From: Streptomyces lienomycini
GTDB taxonomy: Bacteria; Actinomycetota; Actinomycetes; Streptomycetales; Streptomycetaceae
Direction: 5' to 3'
Assembly: GCF_027947595.1 (NCBI RefSeq)
Contig: NZ_CP116257.1
Span: 2,542,001 to 2,606,000 of the forward strand
Length of the DNA stretch: 64,000 bases
The first letter of the stretch is position 1; each line of letters begins with the position of its first letter. Of this stretch, positions 43,242 to 58,640 are shown one piece after another. The notes under the pieces are model-generated. The model saw only the letters and a list, made by a program, of their open reading frames with translations, did not search any database and had not been told where the DNA came from. A program made the translations under genes and the position numbers.

Positions 43242-44305
43242 CGGCCTTGCGGCCGCTTCGCGCAACCGAGACCGGCACGCTGCGCCTCCACGACATCGCG
43301 GCCCAGGCGGCGGTGAGTGAAGCCACCGTCAGCCGGGTGCTCAACGGCAAGCCCGGCGTCGCCTCCGGTACCCGGCAGAAGGTCCTCGCCGCGCTCGACG
43401 TGCTCGGCTACGAGCGGCCGACACGGCTGCGCCGGCGCAGCGCCGGACTCATCGGGTTGGTCATCCCCGAGCTGACCAACCCGATCTTCCCCGCGTTCGC
43501 CCAGGTCATCGAGCAGGTCCTCGCGGGATACGGGTACACCCCGGTGTTGTGCACCCAGATGCCGGGCGGGGCGACCGAGGACGAACTGGTCGAACAGCTG
43601 GAGGAGCGCGGTGTCAACGGCATCGTGTTCCTTTCCGGGCTGCACGCGGACACCACGGCGGACGCGTTGCGCTACGCCCGGCTCGCCGAGCGGAAGGTGC
43701 CGTTCGTCCTCATCAACGGGTTCAACGAACACGTCAACGCGCCGTTCGTGTCCCCGGACGACCGCTCGGCGGCGCGAATGGCCGTGCGTCACCTCGTGGA
43801 TCTCGGACACGAGCGCATCGGCCTGGCCGTCGGGCCGACCCGTTTCGTACCGTCCCGGCGCAAGGCGGAGGGCTTCGTGGCCGCGCTGCACTCCTTCCTC
43901 GGTACTCCCGGTGACGAGGCCGGAAGACTGATCCAGCGCACGCTGTTCAGTGTCGAGGGCGGCCATGCGGCCGCCGGCGCGCTGCTCGACCAGGGCTGCA
44001 CCGGCATCGTCTGCGGCAGCGATCCGATGGCGCTCGGCGTCATCCGGGCGGTGCGCGAGCGAGGCCTCGACGTGCCGCGGGACGTGTCGGTGATCGGGTT
44101 CGACGACTCACCGCTGATCCCGTTCACCGATCCACCGCTGACCACGGTGCGCCAGCCCGTACAGGCCATGGCGACCGCGGCGGTGGGAGCGCTCCTGGAA
44201 GAGATCGGCGGTACGCCGGTCCAGCGGACGGAGTACGTGTTCCAGCCCGAGCTGGTGGTGCGGGGCTCTACGGCGCAGGTGGCGCGGAGCCAGGCGCACG
44301 CCTAG
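43238..44305 (+). CDS. Second LacI-family regulator, paralogue of MalR
   Basis: The ATG at 43238 overlaps the aglA stop, giving 355 residues. The HTH (RLHDIAAQAAVSEATVSRVL) and the effector domain (FVLINGFNEHVNAPFVSPDD, VIGFDDSPLIPFTDPPLTTV) are very similar to the regulator at 36768. It has a longer N-terminus (MTALRPLRATETGTLRLHDI). Being in the mal operon itself, it should respond to maltose import, in contrast to the divergent copy. It may control the nearby amylase genes or the inhibitor cluster. Confidence 0.88.
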   Translation: MTALRPLRATETGTLRLHDIAAQAAVSEATVSRVLNGKPGVASGTRQKVLAALDVLGYERPTRLRRRSAGLIGLVIPELTNPIFPAFAQVIEQVLAGYGYTPVLCTQMPGGATEDELVEQLEERGVNGIVFLSGLHADTTADALRYARLAERKVPFVLINGFNEHVNAPFVSPDDRSAARMAVRHLVDLGHERIGLAVGPTRFVPSRRKAEGFVAALHSFLGTPGDEAGRLIQRTLFSVEGGHAAAGALLDQGCTGIVCGSDPMALGVIRAVRERGLDVPRDVSVIGFDDSPLIPFTDPPLTTVRQPVQAMATAAVGALLEEIGGTPVQRTEYVFQPELVVRGSTAQVARSQAHA

Positions 44306-44335
44306 ATCCGTGAACGGGGCCGGTGTGTACCGCTC

Positions 44336-44372
44336 CGGTCCGGGCCGGGCGCGTGTGGCCCGGTGCGGACCG
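44336..44372. terminator. GC-rich hairpin after the second LacI gene
   Basis: CGGTCCGGGCC near 44336-44346 can pair with GGCCCGGTGCGGACCG near 44357-44372, with imperfections. It lies about 30 bases after the stop. There is no T-tract. The call rests on dyad symmetry and position. Confidence 0.4.
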
Positions 44373-44423
44373 GGCCACCGGCACCGGACCGGAAGCGTGG
44401 TTGAAGGTAACACCGTCGGAACT

Positions 44424-44443
44424 CTTGCGTAAGTCCTTGCAAG
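44424..44443. promoter_or_regulatory. CTTGC-type operators in front of the alpha-amylase gene
   Basis: CTTGCGTAAG (44424-44433) and CTTGCAAG (44436-44443) are adjacent palindromic boxes about 185 bp upstream of the amylase start. This is the classical site of MalR/Reg1 control at Streptomyces aml promoters (established for the family). The same box type precedes the inhibitor gene and the serine hydrolase. Confidence 0.65.
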
Positions 44444-44626
44444 AAGAATTCCCCATTGAATGCGGCGGTTTGGCGAGAGTGGGGTCGAAGGGGTTGACCA
44501 TGAAGGCGCCTCCCCATACGGTCGGCCCGCAACCATTTGCAGCAAGATTCATCGATGCGATGGTTGACTCCATCCCCCCACCAACCCCACGGGCATGGCG
44601 CGTTGCCCTTCGACTCAGGAGGAACC

Positions 44627-46324
44627 ATGGCCAGAAAGTCCGTGGCTGCCGCACTCGCCGTCGTGGCGGGAGCCGCTGCCGCCGTCACGGTCCCGGCCCC
44701 GGCGCAGGCCGCGCCGGTCGGAGACAAGGACGTCACCGCGGTGATGTTCGAGTGGAACTTCGCATCGGTTGCCAAGGAGTGCACCGACACGCTCGGCCCC
44801 GCCGGCTACGGCTACGTCCAGGTCTCACCGCCCAACGAGCGGGTGCAGGGCAGCCAGTGGTGGACCGCCTACCAGCCCGTCAGCTACAAGATCGCCACCC
44901 GGCTCGGTGACCGCGCCGCGTTCAAGAGCATGGTCGAGACCTGTCACGCGGCCGGAGTGAAGGTCGTGGCCGACACAGTCATCAACCACATGGCCAACTC
45001 CTCCGGCACGGGTACCGGCGGCTCCACGTACAGCAAGTACGACTACCCGGGCACCTACTCCGGCGCGGACATGGACGACTGCCGCACCGACATCACCGAT
45101 TACCGGGACCGCTGGAACGTCCAGCACTGCGAGATGGGCAGTCTGCCCGACCTCGACACCGGCGAGGAGTACGTCCGAAAGACCATCGCAGGTTACCTGA
45201 ACGACCTGCTCTCCCTGGGCGTCGACGGATTCCGCGTCGACGCCGCCAAGCACATCGCCGTCGACGATCTCAAGGACATCAAGTCGCGGCTCACCGACCC
45301 GAACGCGTACATGAAGCTGGAAACGATCGGAGCCCCGGGGGAGGCCGTGCAGCCCAGTGAGTACCTGGGCGTCGGCGACCCGCAGGAGTTCACGTACGCC
45401 TATGATCTCAAGCGGGTCTTCAGCGGCGAGAAGCTCGCGTACCTGAAGAACTTCGGGGAGGACTGGGGGTACCTGCCGAGCGACAAGGCGTCCGTGTTCG
45501 TGACCAACCACGACACCGAACGCAACGGCCGGACGCTCACCTACAAGGACGGCGCCACGTACACGCTCGCCCAGGTCTTCTCGCTGGCCTGGCCGTACGG
45601 TGCTCCGGACGTGCACTCCGGCTACTCCTTCACCGACACGGCGGCGGGCGGCCCCAACGGCGGCCAGGTGAACGCCTGCTACACCGACGGCTGGAAGTGC
45701 CAGCACGCCTGGCGCGAGGTCGCGAGCATGGTCGCCTGGCGCAACACCGCCCACGGCGAGGCCGTGACGGACTGGTGGGACAACGGGAACAACCAGATCG
45801 CCTTCGGCCGCGGATCCAAGGCGTACGTCGCCATCAACCACGAGGGCGGATCGCTGACCCGCACGTTCCAGACCTCCCTGCCCGCCGGTGACTACTGCGA
45901 CGTGCAGAGCGGCAAGGGCGTCACGGTGAACTCCGCCGGCCAGTTCACGGCCACGCTCGGGGCGAACACCGCGCTGGCCCTGCACGTCGGTGCCAAGACC
46001 TGTGGTGGCGGCAGCACCGACCCCGAGCCGGCCGCCGGCGCCTCGTTCCGCGTGAACGCCACGACCAGCTGGGGCGAGAACATCTACGTCACTGGCGACA
46101 ACACCCGGCTCGGCGACTGGAACCCCGACAACGCACTCAAGCTCGACCCGGCCGCCTACCCGGTCTGGAAGCTCGACGTCAGCCTCCCGGCCGGGACCTC
46201 CTTCGAGTACAAGTACCTGCGCAAGGACGCGAACGGCAAGGTCACCTGGGAGAGCGGCGCGAACCGCACCGCGACCGTCTCGTCGTCAGGCACCGTCGTG
46301 CTCGGCGACACCTGGCGCGACTGA
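44627..46324 (+). CDS. Secreted alpha-amylase with C-terminal CBM20 (GH13)
   Basis: The 565-residue protein starts at ATG 44627 directly after AGGAGG. A signal peptide ([20 protein letters not shown], then AQAAP) precedes GH13 domain A. Catalytic regions: [17 protein letters not shown] (nucleophile Asp), [14 protein letters not shown] (Glu) and TNHDTERNG (His-Asp). The last about 100 residues, with [20 protein letters not shown] and [20 protein letters not shown], are a CBM20 starch-binding domain. It is a standard Streptomyces Aml-type enzyme. CTTGC operators lie upstream. It may be one of the targets of the co-located inhibitors, or resistant to them. Confidence 0.93.
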   Translation: MARKSVAAALAVVAGAAAAVTVPAPAQAAPVGDKDVTAVMFEWNFASVAKECTDTLGPAGYGYVQVSPPNERVQGSQWWTAYQPVSYKIATRLGDRAAFKSMVETCHAAGVKVVADTVINHMANSSGTGTGGSTYSKYDYPGTYSGADMDDCRTDITDYRDRWNVQHCEMGSLPDLDTGEEYVRKTIAGYLNDLLSLGVDGFRVDAAKHIAVDDLKDIKSRLTDPNAYMKLETIGAPGEAVQPSEYLGVGDPQEFTYAYDLKRVFSGEKLAYLKNFGEDWGYLPSDKASVFVTNHDTERNGRTLTYKDGATYTLAQVFSLAWPYGAPDVHSGYSFTDTAAGGPNGGQVNACYTDGWKCQHAWREVASMVAWRNTAHGEAVTDWWDNGNNQIAFGRGSKAYVAINHEGGSLTRTFQTSLPAGDYCDVQSGKGVTVNSAGQFTATLGANTALALHVGAKTCGGGSTDPEPAAGASFRVNATTSWGENIYVTGDNTRLGDWNPDNALKLDPAAYPVWKLDVSLPAGTSFEYKYLRKDANGKVTWESGANRTATVSSSGTVVLGDTWRD

Positions 46325-46437
46325 ACACCCGCACCTCCACGACCCACGGCCGCCCGGTGCCGCGCCTCGCCGCAGGCGCCGGGCGGCCGGACGTGCCCCG
46401 GATCCCAACCGACCGCACAGACGAGGAGCACACACGC

Positions 46438-49400
46438 GTGACCGGCTCTCTGCGAAGATCCGTTCTCACCACGGCGCTGGCGACCGTTCTGGCCACGGCC
46501 CTGCCCGCACCCGCGCACGCGGCGTCCGCACCCACGGCACCCGCGCCCCCACCCGACGCATGGCTGGCAGCGCAGCCCGCACGCCCTTCAGTGAGCAGGG
46601 AACAGTTCTACCTCCTCATGCCGGACCGCTTCGCGAACGCAGACCCGTCCAACGACCGGGGAGGCCTCAGCGGCGACCGCTACAGCACGGGCTACGATCC
46701 GACGGACAAGAATTTCTACCAGGGCGGCGACCTCAAGGGCATCGCGCGCAGGCTCGACTACATCAAGGGACTGGGCACCACCGCGATCTGGCTCACGCCG
46801 GTGTTCCGCAACAAGACGGTGCTGGAACGGGGCGGCAAGAAGACCGCCTCCTATCATGGCTACGCCGTCACCGACTTCACCAGCGTCGACCCGCACTTCG
46901 GTTCGGAACGCGATCTCACCGACCTCATCTCCAAGGCCCATGCCAAGGGTATGAAGGTCTACTTCGACGTCATCACCAATCACACCGCCGACACCGTCGA
47001 CTACGCGGAGAAGAAGTACGGCTACCGGAGCAAGGGCGCCTACCCGTACCTGGACGCGTCGGGCCGGCCCTTCGACGACGCCGAGGCCATGTCGAAGGTC
47101 GACCGGGACTCCTTCCCGTACACGCCGGAGAACACCGGCGAGATGGTTCCCGAGTGGCTGAACGACCCGACGATGTACCACAACCGCGGCGACTCGACCT
47201 TCGCCGGCGAGAGCGCGCTGTACGGCGACTTCTACGGCTTGGACGATCTGTGGACCGAGCGGCCCGAGGTCGTCCAGGGCATGGAGAAGATCTACGAGAA
47301 GTGGGTCGACGACTTCGACGTCGACGGTTTCCGCGTGGACACCGCCAAGAACGTCAACATGGAATTCTGGACGCAGTGGGCCACGGCACTCGACGCCTAC
47401 GCCGCGAAGAAGGGCCGTGAGGACTTCTTCTTGTTCGCCGAGGCGTTCTCCGCCGACCCGGCCATCACCGCTCCCTACCTCACCGAGGGCCGCCTCGACG
47501 GAACTCTCGACTTCCCGCTCCAGTCCGCCATCCGCAACTATGCCTCACGAGGCGGCCCCGCCGGTGACCTGGCCACCGTCTTCGCGCAGGACTACCGGTA
47601 CACCACGGACAAGACGAACGCGTACAGCCAGGTCACGTTTCTCGGCAGCCATGACATGGGCCGCATCGGCTTCTTCCTGAAGTCCGATCATCCGGGGGCC
47701 GGGGACGCGGAACTGTTGCGGCGGGACAGGCTGGCGCACGAGTTGATGTTCCTGTCGCGGGGCAACCCGGTGATCTACTCCGGTGACGAGCAGGGCTTCA
47801 CCGGCGCCGGGGACGACGTCTACGGTCGTCAGTCGATGTTCGCGTCGAAGGTGGCGGACTACCTGGACGACGACGAGATCGGTACGGAGCGTACGCATGC
47901 GAGTGACGCGTATGACGTGCGGCATCCGCTGTACCGGTCGATCGCGGCGTTGTCGAAGCTGCGCAAGGCGAATCCGGCGTTGGCGGACGGGGTGCAGAAG
48001 GAGCTGTACGCGGGGGATTCCGTGTACGCGTTCTCGCGTACGGGGGGTGGCCGGGAGTATGTCGTCGCGGTCAACAACGCGAGTGCGGCGAAGACGGTCG
48101 AGCTGCCGGTGGAGAGTCGTGGGTCGGGCAAGTTCCGTGTCTTGTACGGCGGTTCGGGCAGGGTGCGGGCGAAGGATGGACGCATCGAGGTGACGGTGCC
48201 GGCTTTGTCGTCGGTGGTGCTGCGTGCGCAGAACAAGCTGAAGCGGCCGTCGGTGCGGCCGTCGGTGTCGCTGCAGGCGCCGGAGGCGGGTGCCACGGGC
48301 ACGGTGACGATCTCGGCGGATCCGGGGCGGACGGCGGGTGCGCGGGTCGTCCTGGCCGCCCAGGTGGGCAACGGCAGATGGCAGACTCTCGGTTCCGCCG
48401 ACCACGCTCCGTACAAGTTCACGCAGAAGATCCCCGACTCGGTGGCAGCCGGGACGCCTCTGCGCTACAAGGCCGTGGTGGTCGACCGTGCCGGCCGCAC
48501 CGCGAGCACACTCGCCGACACCGTGACGGGGCAGCCACCGACGCCGAAGAAGCCGACGGCCGAACGCCGCCACGTCGTCGTGCACTACCACCGCGCCGAC
48601 GGCGACTACGCCGGCCTGACGCTGCACACCGCGAACGGGACCACCGCCGACTTCTCGGGACGGGACGCCTACGGAGCGTTCGCATGGCTCAGCCCCGCGG
48701 AGGGGACCGGGAAGATCCGATTCACGGTCGAGCGTGACGGTAAACCCGAAGGCGCCGAGCGTGTCGTGGACGTCGCCGCGGCCGGTGAGGTATGGACGAA
48801 GGAGAACGCGGACCTCGTGGACGCCGTCCGTCCCGCGGACGCCTATCCACCTCAGGACACGACGAAGGCCGTCCTCCACTACCACCGTCCGGACGGCGAC
48901 TACGCCGGCTGGGGCTTGCACACCTGGACCGGAGCCGCGAACCCGTCCGAGTGGAACGAACCGATCCAGCCGGTACGCCGCGACGCCTACGGTCTCGTAT
49001 TCGAAGTGCCTCTCAAAGCGGGTGCGCCTTCCCTGAGCTACGTCTTCCACAAGAAGGAAGAAAAGGACGTCCCGGCCGACGAGGCACTTGTCTTCTCCTT
49101 GTACGGCCACGAGGTGTGGCGCGTCGCGGGCGAGGCGCCCTATCTGACGCCGTCCCTCGGCGGTGCCTTCCCGATGGATCTCGATCCCGCGGCCTCCGCG
49201 GCCACTTGGATCGACGAGAACACCGTCGTGTGGCACGGCACCGGCACGGGCGTCGCCGCCCAGCAACTCGTCTACGCCGCGGACGGGGGTCTGACTCTGC
49301 GGGACGGCGTCCTGTCCGACGAAGGGCAGTGGCTACGTCTCGTCCCCACCGAGCTGAGCGCGGCTCAGCAGGCGGCGCACCCCGAACTCGCCGACACCAC

Positions 49401-49562
49401 GGCGTTCTCCATCGACCCGCGCGACCGCGACCGCATCCCCGAAGCACGCCGGGCCAAGCAGCTCATCGCCACCCAACGTTCCGACAACGGAGCTCTGTTG
49501 GGTGCAACGAGCGTGACAGCACTGTTCTCCACGCCCCAGCAGGTCCAGAAGGGTTCGACCAG

Positions 49563-49566
<4 letters not shown>
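46438..49566 (+). CDS. Secreted alpha-amylase with tandem CBM41 domains
   Basis: The 1042-residue protein starts at GTG 46438 (MTGSLRRSVLTTALATVLAT, a signal peptide ending AHAAS) with GAGGAG upstream. The GH13 catalytic module (about 60-570) shows DVITNHTAD, DGFRVDTAKN, LFAEAFSADP and FLGSHDMGR. After a beta-sandwich (RPSVSLQAPEAGATGTVTIS) come two CBM41/PUD domains (HVVVHYHRADGDYAGLTLHT; AVLHYHRPDGDYAGWGLHTW). The organisation matches the N-terminal half of the next gene. Large secreted amylases of this kind (AcbE and AcbZ in acarbose producers) are described as insensitive to the inhibitor. Insensitivity here is an inference. Its stop overlaps the next start (GTGA). Confidence 0.88.
47686..48534 (+). 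repeat. Direct repeat copy 1 within amylase gene
   Basis: This 849-bp stretch aligns with 50838-51686 at a constant offset of 3152 bp. The last 354 bases (48181-48534) are identical in the two copies by my reading, including third codon positions, and the first part differs at scattered sites. The repeat encodes the end of the amylase module and the following beta-sandwich domain. Flanking parts of the genes are only moderately similar, which points to recent gene conversion. Confidence 0.85.
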
Positions 49567-54908
<5,342 letters not shown>

Positions 54909-54957
54909 TGACAGAGGCGTCGCCGGAGACAGAGGGCGACACGTGACACAGGACTCT

Positions 54958-54994
54958 GCCCTGTTTGTTGCCGGATCCCGGCAACAAACAGGGC
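54958..54994. terminator. Strong hairpin after the amylopullulanase gene
   Basis: A perfect 17-bp stem (GCCCTGTTTGTTGCCGG with its complement) and a three-base loop ATC lies about 50 bases after the stop codon. It is the likely end of the amylase transcript. No strong T-tract follows. Confidence 0.75.
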
Positions 54995-55152
54995 ATTGTT
55001 CCGTGTGCCCTGGAAGCCCTTCCGGCCCACGACTTTGATGCCTCGGTAGCGGCGGCAGATGTCCTCACTCCGGTCAGACCTGACGACCGTCGGCACCTGC
55101 ATCGCGCCGCGAATCAGGAGGGACACCGCCCTCCTCCCGCGGCGCGAGCACG

Positions 55153-55461
55153 ATGTCGAGACGCCATACCGCCCACCCGGCCCGGATCGGCGAATACTTC
55201 ACCGTGTGGAGCGGGTTCTTCCTCCGCAACGTGACCACGGTCTGCCCCGCCCACCGCGTGCAGTCCGTCAGCACCCGTCAAGGTCCGTGGCAGCGCAGGC
55301 TTGACCTGGCGAGCGTCTACGCCCATCTGCCCGGCGGCGGCAGCGTACCCGCCGCGCATCGCACCACGAGTGAGGCTGCTGACCTCGCCACTCGCCTCTA
55401 CCGGACATTGATGGACGAAGCCGAGGCACCCCACAGCAAGAACGCCGATTCACGCGGGTGA
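55153..55461 (+). pseudogene. Fragment of a membrane-flanked PH-domain (YdbT-like) protein
   Basis: The frame reads YFTVWSGFFLRNVTTVCPAH, then RVQSVSTRQGPWQRRLDLAS and VYAHLPGGG, which is the conserved core of bacterial PH-domain (bPH2/YdbT-type) proteins. The usual transmembrane helices before and after it are missing and the start has no strong ribosome binding site. It is probably the C-terminal remnant of a larger gene. It is followed by a terminator-like hairpin. Confidence 0.55.
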
Positions 55462-55471
55462 CAACACGACA

Positions 55472-55504
55472 GGCCCGTCCCGCCCACCGCTGGCGGGACG
55501 GGCC
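55472..55504. terminator. Hairpin after the PH-domain fragment
   Basis: GGCCCGTCCCGCC (55472-55484) and GGCGGGACGGGCC (55492-55504) form a perfect 13-bp stem with a 7-base loop, 11 bases after the stop of the fragment. This looks like a rho-independent terminator of the original gene. Confidence 0.65.
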
Positions 55505-55839
55505 GCACCGCATTGCCCCATAGCGGCCCGCACGGACCTGACTCGCCTGCCGACGAGAAGCAGCGACGCCACGTCCCGGCCCCGCTGGTGCCGTCTCTCT
55601 CACAGGCGGCTTCTTCCACCGGCTCGCCACCATTGTTCCGGCTCGTGCCAACCCCCTGTCCAGGATCCAGCCAGCCTTGGCCGGCCTCAGGCCCTCTGCT
55701 CTCGGCACCCCGGCCCGCGCTCCGCACCGGTACTTCCCGGCAGTTGCGCGGCTTGGTCCCACCCAGAGCAGTGTCCGACCGCAAGCACTGAGCGGGACAA
55801 CCGCAAGAGCAACAGAACCCGAAACGGAAGTTGGCCACT
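55505..55839. other. Gap without a supportable gene
   Basis: No frame has good codon bias or a known motif. The end of the stretch contains CGGAAG and the start of the next small gene. No RNA gene or repeat was recognised. Confidence 0.35.
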
Positions 55840-56196
55840 ATGGGGAACACCTCAAAGCCCGGAAGCGTCGTTGCCCGTGAAATCGACCATGACCCCTTCG
55901 AGGTGGACGGAGAGCAGTACCTCGTCCAGGAACTGCTCTGGAACGGCATCGACGGCCGTTCCTACGATCTGGTGCGCCGCCGTGACGGCCAGATCCTCAC
56001 CGAAGACGAATCGTTTGACGGGTATCCCACCGACGCGCAGATCGCCCTGGTGCTCGAAAAGCACGGTGTCGACGTCGAGCTGGAGACCTGCAAGTTCTGC
56101 CGGAAGGAGATCCTTCTGGCCACCGCGCGTCGGCACGACAACGGATGGGTGGGTAATGCCTGCTGTTGGGACGATCGGTTGCACATGACGGCCTGA
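55840..56196 (+). CDS. Small hypothetical protein with cysteine cluster
   Basis: The 118-residue protein starts at ATG 55840. Codon use fits Streptomyces. The sequence has VDGEQYLVQELLWNGIDGRS, then TCKFCRKE and NACCWDDRLH near the C-terminus, so four cysteines could bind a metal. I do not recognise the family. It lies upstream of an IS3 element and its downstream neighbours may once have been continuous with it. Confidence 0.55.
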   Translation: MGNTSKPGSVVAREIDHDPFEVDGEQYLVQELLWNGIDGRSYDLVRRRDGQILTEDESFDGYPTDAQIALVLEKHGVDVELETCKFCRKEILLATARRHDNGWVGNACCWDDRLHMTA

Positions 56197-56230
56197 TCCC
56201 CAGCTTCCCGCCACGGGTGAGCTGTCCCGA

Positions 56231-57508
56231 GTTTCGTAGAGTCCGCGGATCTTGTTTCAGGCGGACTGTGGGGTGGCTTCCTGTTGTCGCCACCAGTCGC
56301 GTTCGTACTCGGCGGGAGGTACGTAGTCGAGGGCGGAGTGAAGCCGTTCCTCGTTGTACCAGGTCACCCACTGGAAGATCGCCCGCTCGACCTGGTCGAC
56401 GTTCCGCCACGGTCCTTGCATCTCGATCAGCTCGGCCTTGAAGGTGCCGTTCAGCGCCTCGGCCATCGCGTTGTCGTAGCTGTCCGCGACCGAGCCGACC
56501 GAGGCTGAAGCCCCGATCTCGGCGAGCCGGTCGGTATACCGAATTGATACGTATTGCGACCCGCGGTCGCTGTGGTGGATGAGGCCGGAGTCCTTCTTGA
56601 TCCTCCGTCTCCACAACGCCATTTCCAGTGCGTCCAGGGGAAGTTCGGTCCGCATGTGGTTCGCGACCTGCCAGCCGACGATCATCCGCGAGTACACGTC
56701 CAGGACGAACGCCACGTACGCCCACCCAGACCAGGTGCGGACATAGGTCATGTCCGCCACCCACAGCTGATCCGGCCGCGAGGCGGTGAAGTCGCGGTCG
56801 ACCAGGTCCGGCGGTCGGGGCGCCGACGGCTCCGGCACGGTAGTCCTCCGGCGTTGACCACGGATGACGCCCTCCAGGCCCAGCTCGTCCATCAGCCGCT
56901 CGACGGTGCAGCGGGCCACCTGCACACCTTTGCGCTTGAGCGCGCGGGTGATCCGGCGGACGCCGTAGGTGCCGCCGGACTCGGCATGGACCTGTTCGAT
57001 CAGCGGCATGAGCTGCTCGTCGCGCAGCCGGCGGGCCGACTTCGGCCGCTTCTTGCGCGCGTAGTACGCCGACTCGGACAGCCCCAGCACCCGGCAGGCG
57101 AACCCGACCCCGAGGCCCTTGTCCCTGAGGTGCTCGATCACCTGGTCGGCCTCGTCCGGGGACGGTCGAGTTCCGCCGCAAAAAACGCGCTTGCGGCCTT
57201 CAGAATCTCGTTCGCCCGCCTCAACTCCGCGTTCTCCCGGCGGAGCTGCCTCAATTCTTCCTGCTCGGCGGTGGTCAGCCGGTCGTCGCGTTCACCGGTG
57301 TCCGCCTCGGCTTGACGGACCCAGCCGCGCAGGGCCTCCTTGTGGATGCCCAGGTCCTTCGCGACATGCGCGATCGGACGGCCGGTGGTGCGGACTTCGC
57401 GGACGGCCCGCTCGCGGAGCTCGTCCGGGTACTTACGTGGTGCTGGCACTGCTCGTGGTTCTCCTTCGGGCCAGGATCATAAGCCTGGCTTCAAGGACTC
57501 CACGAATC
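56231..57508 (-). mobile_element. IS3-family element (approximate ends)
   Basis: It carries orfA and orfB on the minus strand. Imperfect inverted repeats are visible: TTCGTAGAGTCC near 56233-56244 and the complement of TTCGTGGAGTCC near 57495-57506. The exact ends and target duplication could not be settled. Just beyond its right end a plus-strand DUF6192-like reading frame begins without a start, so the insertion probably removed that gene's 5' part. Confidence 0.7.
56257..57449 (-). CDS. IS3-family transposase OrfAB
   Basis: OrfA (57138-57449) encodes 103 residues with a helix-turn-helix (AVREVRTTGRPIAHVAKDLG) and a leucine-zipper-like segment (EELRQLRRENAELRRANEIL). OrfB (56257-57141) contains the integrase core with VADMTYVRTWSGWAYVAFVL (first Asp), HHSDRGSQYVSIRY (second Asp) and NAMAEALNGTFKAELIE (Glu). 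The orfA end overlaps orfB at a TTTTTTG run near 57180, a probable -1 frameshift site. Both frames are intact. Translation by frameshifting to a fusion protein is the known mechanism of this family. Confidence 0.9.
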
Positions 57509-57989
57509 CGGGGGCATCTCAGTGGCAGCCAAGGTCTCCGACCAGGACAAGGTCCGGGTGGTGGAGGAGTTCACCCGAGACGAGCACGTCGCCACCCAGG
57601 TGACCACCGGTCTGCTGCGTCGGCCCGAGGTCGCGTTCAAGGCGATGAGCGACGACACCGCCCGCCACCAGGTCAATCACGCCCAGGTCGAGCGGGGCCG
57701 GCAGGCCCGCGAGCACTTCGAGGACACCAGCCCGGTCGCGCCGGCGGTCCGCCACATCGACCGGACGGTGGAGTTCCTGGACCTGGTCACCGCCTGCCAC
57801 TCGTTCGTGGCCGCGGCCGGCCGGGCGGTCCCCGGCCTGCGCGATCGCACCCTGGGCGAGGACGAACGCACGATCGTCCACGAGAACGTGGCCAAGGTGC
57901 GGGCGACGCTCGACTGGATCGAGACCGCCGTCGACACCGGCAAGGTCGACATGGACAGCGAGCTGGCCCGCATGCTGCGGGGCGAGTAG
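57509..57989 (+). pseudogene. DUF6192-like protein, 5' end lost
   Basis: The frame shows VVEEFTRDEHVATQVTTGLL, VAFKAMSDDTARHQVNHAQV and a conserved C-terminus VRATLDWIETAVDTGKVDMD, which I recognise as the C-terminal half of actinobacterial DUF6192 proteins. The family is about 250-350 residues, but only about 155 remain. The IS3 element abuts the 5' end. The product, if any, could not be complete. Confidence 0.6.
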
Positions 57990-57991
57990 TC

Positions 57992-58411
57992 GTGCCTCGC
58001 GCCTCACGGCGCAAGGGCGATGCCGCCCGGCGGCACGCGGACACCATCCGGTTCGTCCTGTTCGAGGCCAGGCCCGCCGGTCTGCTGATGCACCAGCTGA
58101 TCCGGGCCAGCGGGTTGTCGGACAGCCAGGTCAGATCGGGGCTTGCGGCCCTGCGGGACGAAGCGGCGTCCAAGGGCTGGCCGCCGCTGATCTGGACCCG
58201 GGCCGACGGCTATCAGCTCGGCGCCGAACGGGCCGCGCTGGAGGCATACGAACGGGCGGTGGTCAGGGAGAAGCTGACCCAGTTCCGCCGGTTCATCACC
58301 GGCACCGTCGCCCCGCATGCCGCGGCCCATCCGAACGACAAGTGGGTCAAGCACATCGTCGCCCAGCTCAACTCCATCGAGTCCACCCTCGACCTCATCG
58401 CCAGCGCCTGA
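57992..58411 (+). CDS. RacP-like small protein
   Basis: The 139-residue protein starts at GTG 57992, two bases after the DUF6192-like stop. It has a winged-helix-like N-terminus (RPAGLLMHQLIRASGLSDSQ, RSGLAALRDEAASKGWPPLI) and a helical C-terminus with GTVAPHAAAHPNDKWVKHIV. I associate this with a Streptomyces family annotated as RacP, of unknown function, commonly found after DUF6192-like genes. Followed by a strong terminator. Confidence 0.6.
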   Translation: MPRASRRKGDAARRHADTIRFVLFEARPAGLLMHQLIRASGLSDSQVRSGLAALRDEAASKGWPPLIWTRADGYQLGAERAALEAYERAVVREKLTQFRRFITGTVAPHAAAHPNDKWVKHIVAQLNSIESTLDLIASA

Positions 58412-58419
58412 CCGATCCC

Positions 58420-58454
58420 GCGGGGGCCGACCGGCGAAGCCGGTCGGCCCCCGC
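58420..58454. terminator. Strong hairpin after the RacP-like gene
   Basis: A perfect 16-bp GC-rich stem (GCGGGGGCCGACCGGC, loop GAA, then its complement) starts 8 bases after the stop codon. This is a typical Streptomyces-type terminator hairpin. Confidence 0.75.
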
Positions 58455-58640
58455 CGCACGTCAGTGACGGGAGGAGAAGTGCGTCACCGCCGATATCCCT
58501 CGGACATGACGGACGACGAATGGACACTGATCGAACCGCTGCTGCCGCAGCCGGCCTGCGACACCGCCCGCGGCGGGCGGCCGGAGAAGCATCCCCGGCG
58601 GGAGATCGTCGACGCGATCCGATACGTCGTGGACACCGGC

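Noticed and set aside
55040..55152. Open frames between the amylopullulanase terminator and the PH-domain fragment
   Set aside because: No consistent codon bias or motif; probably decayed sequence.
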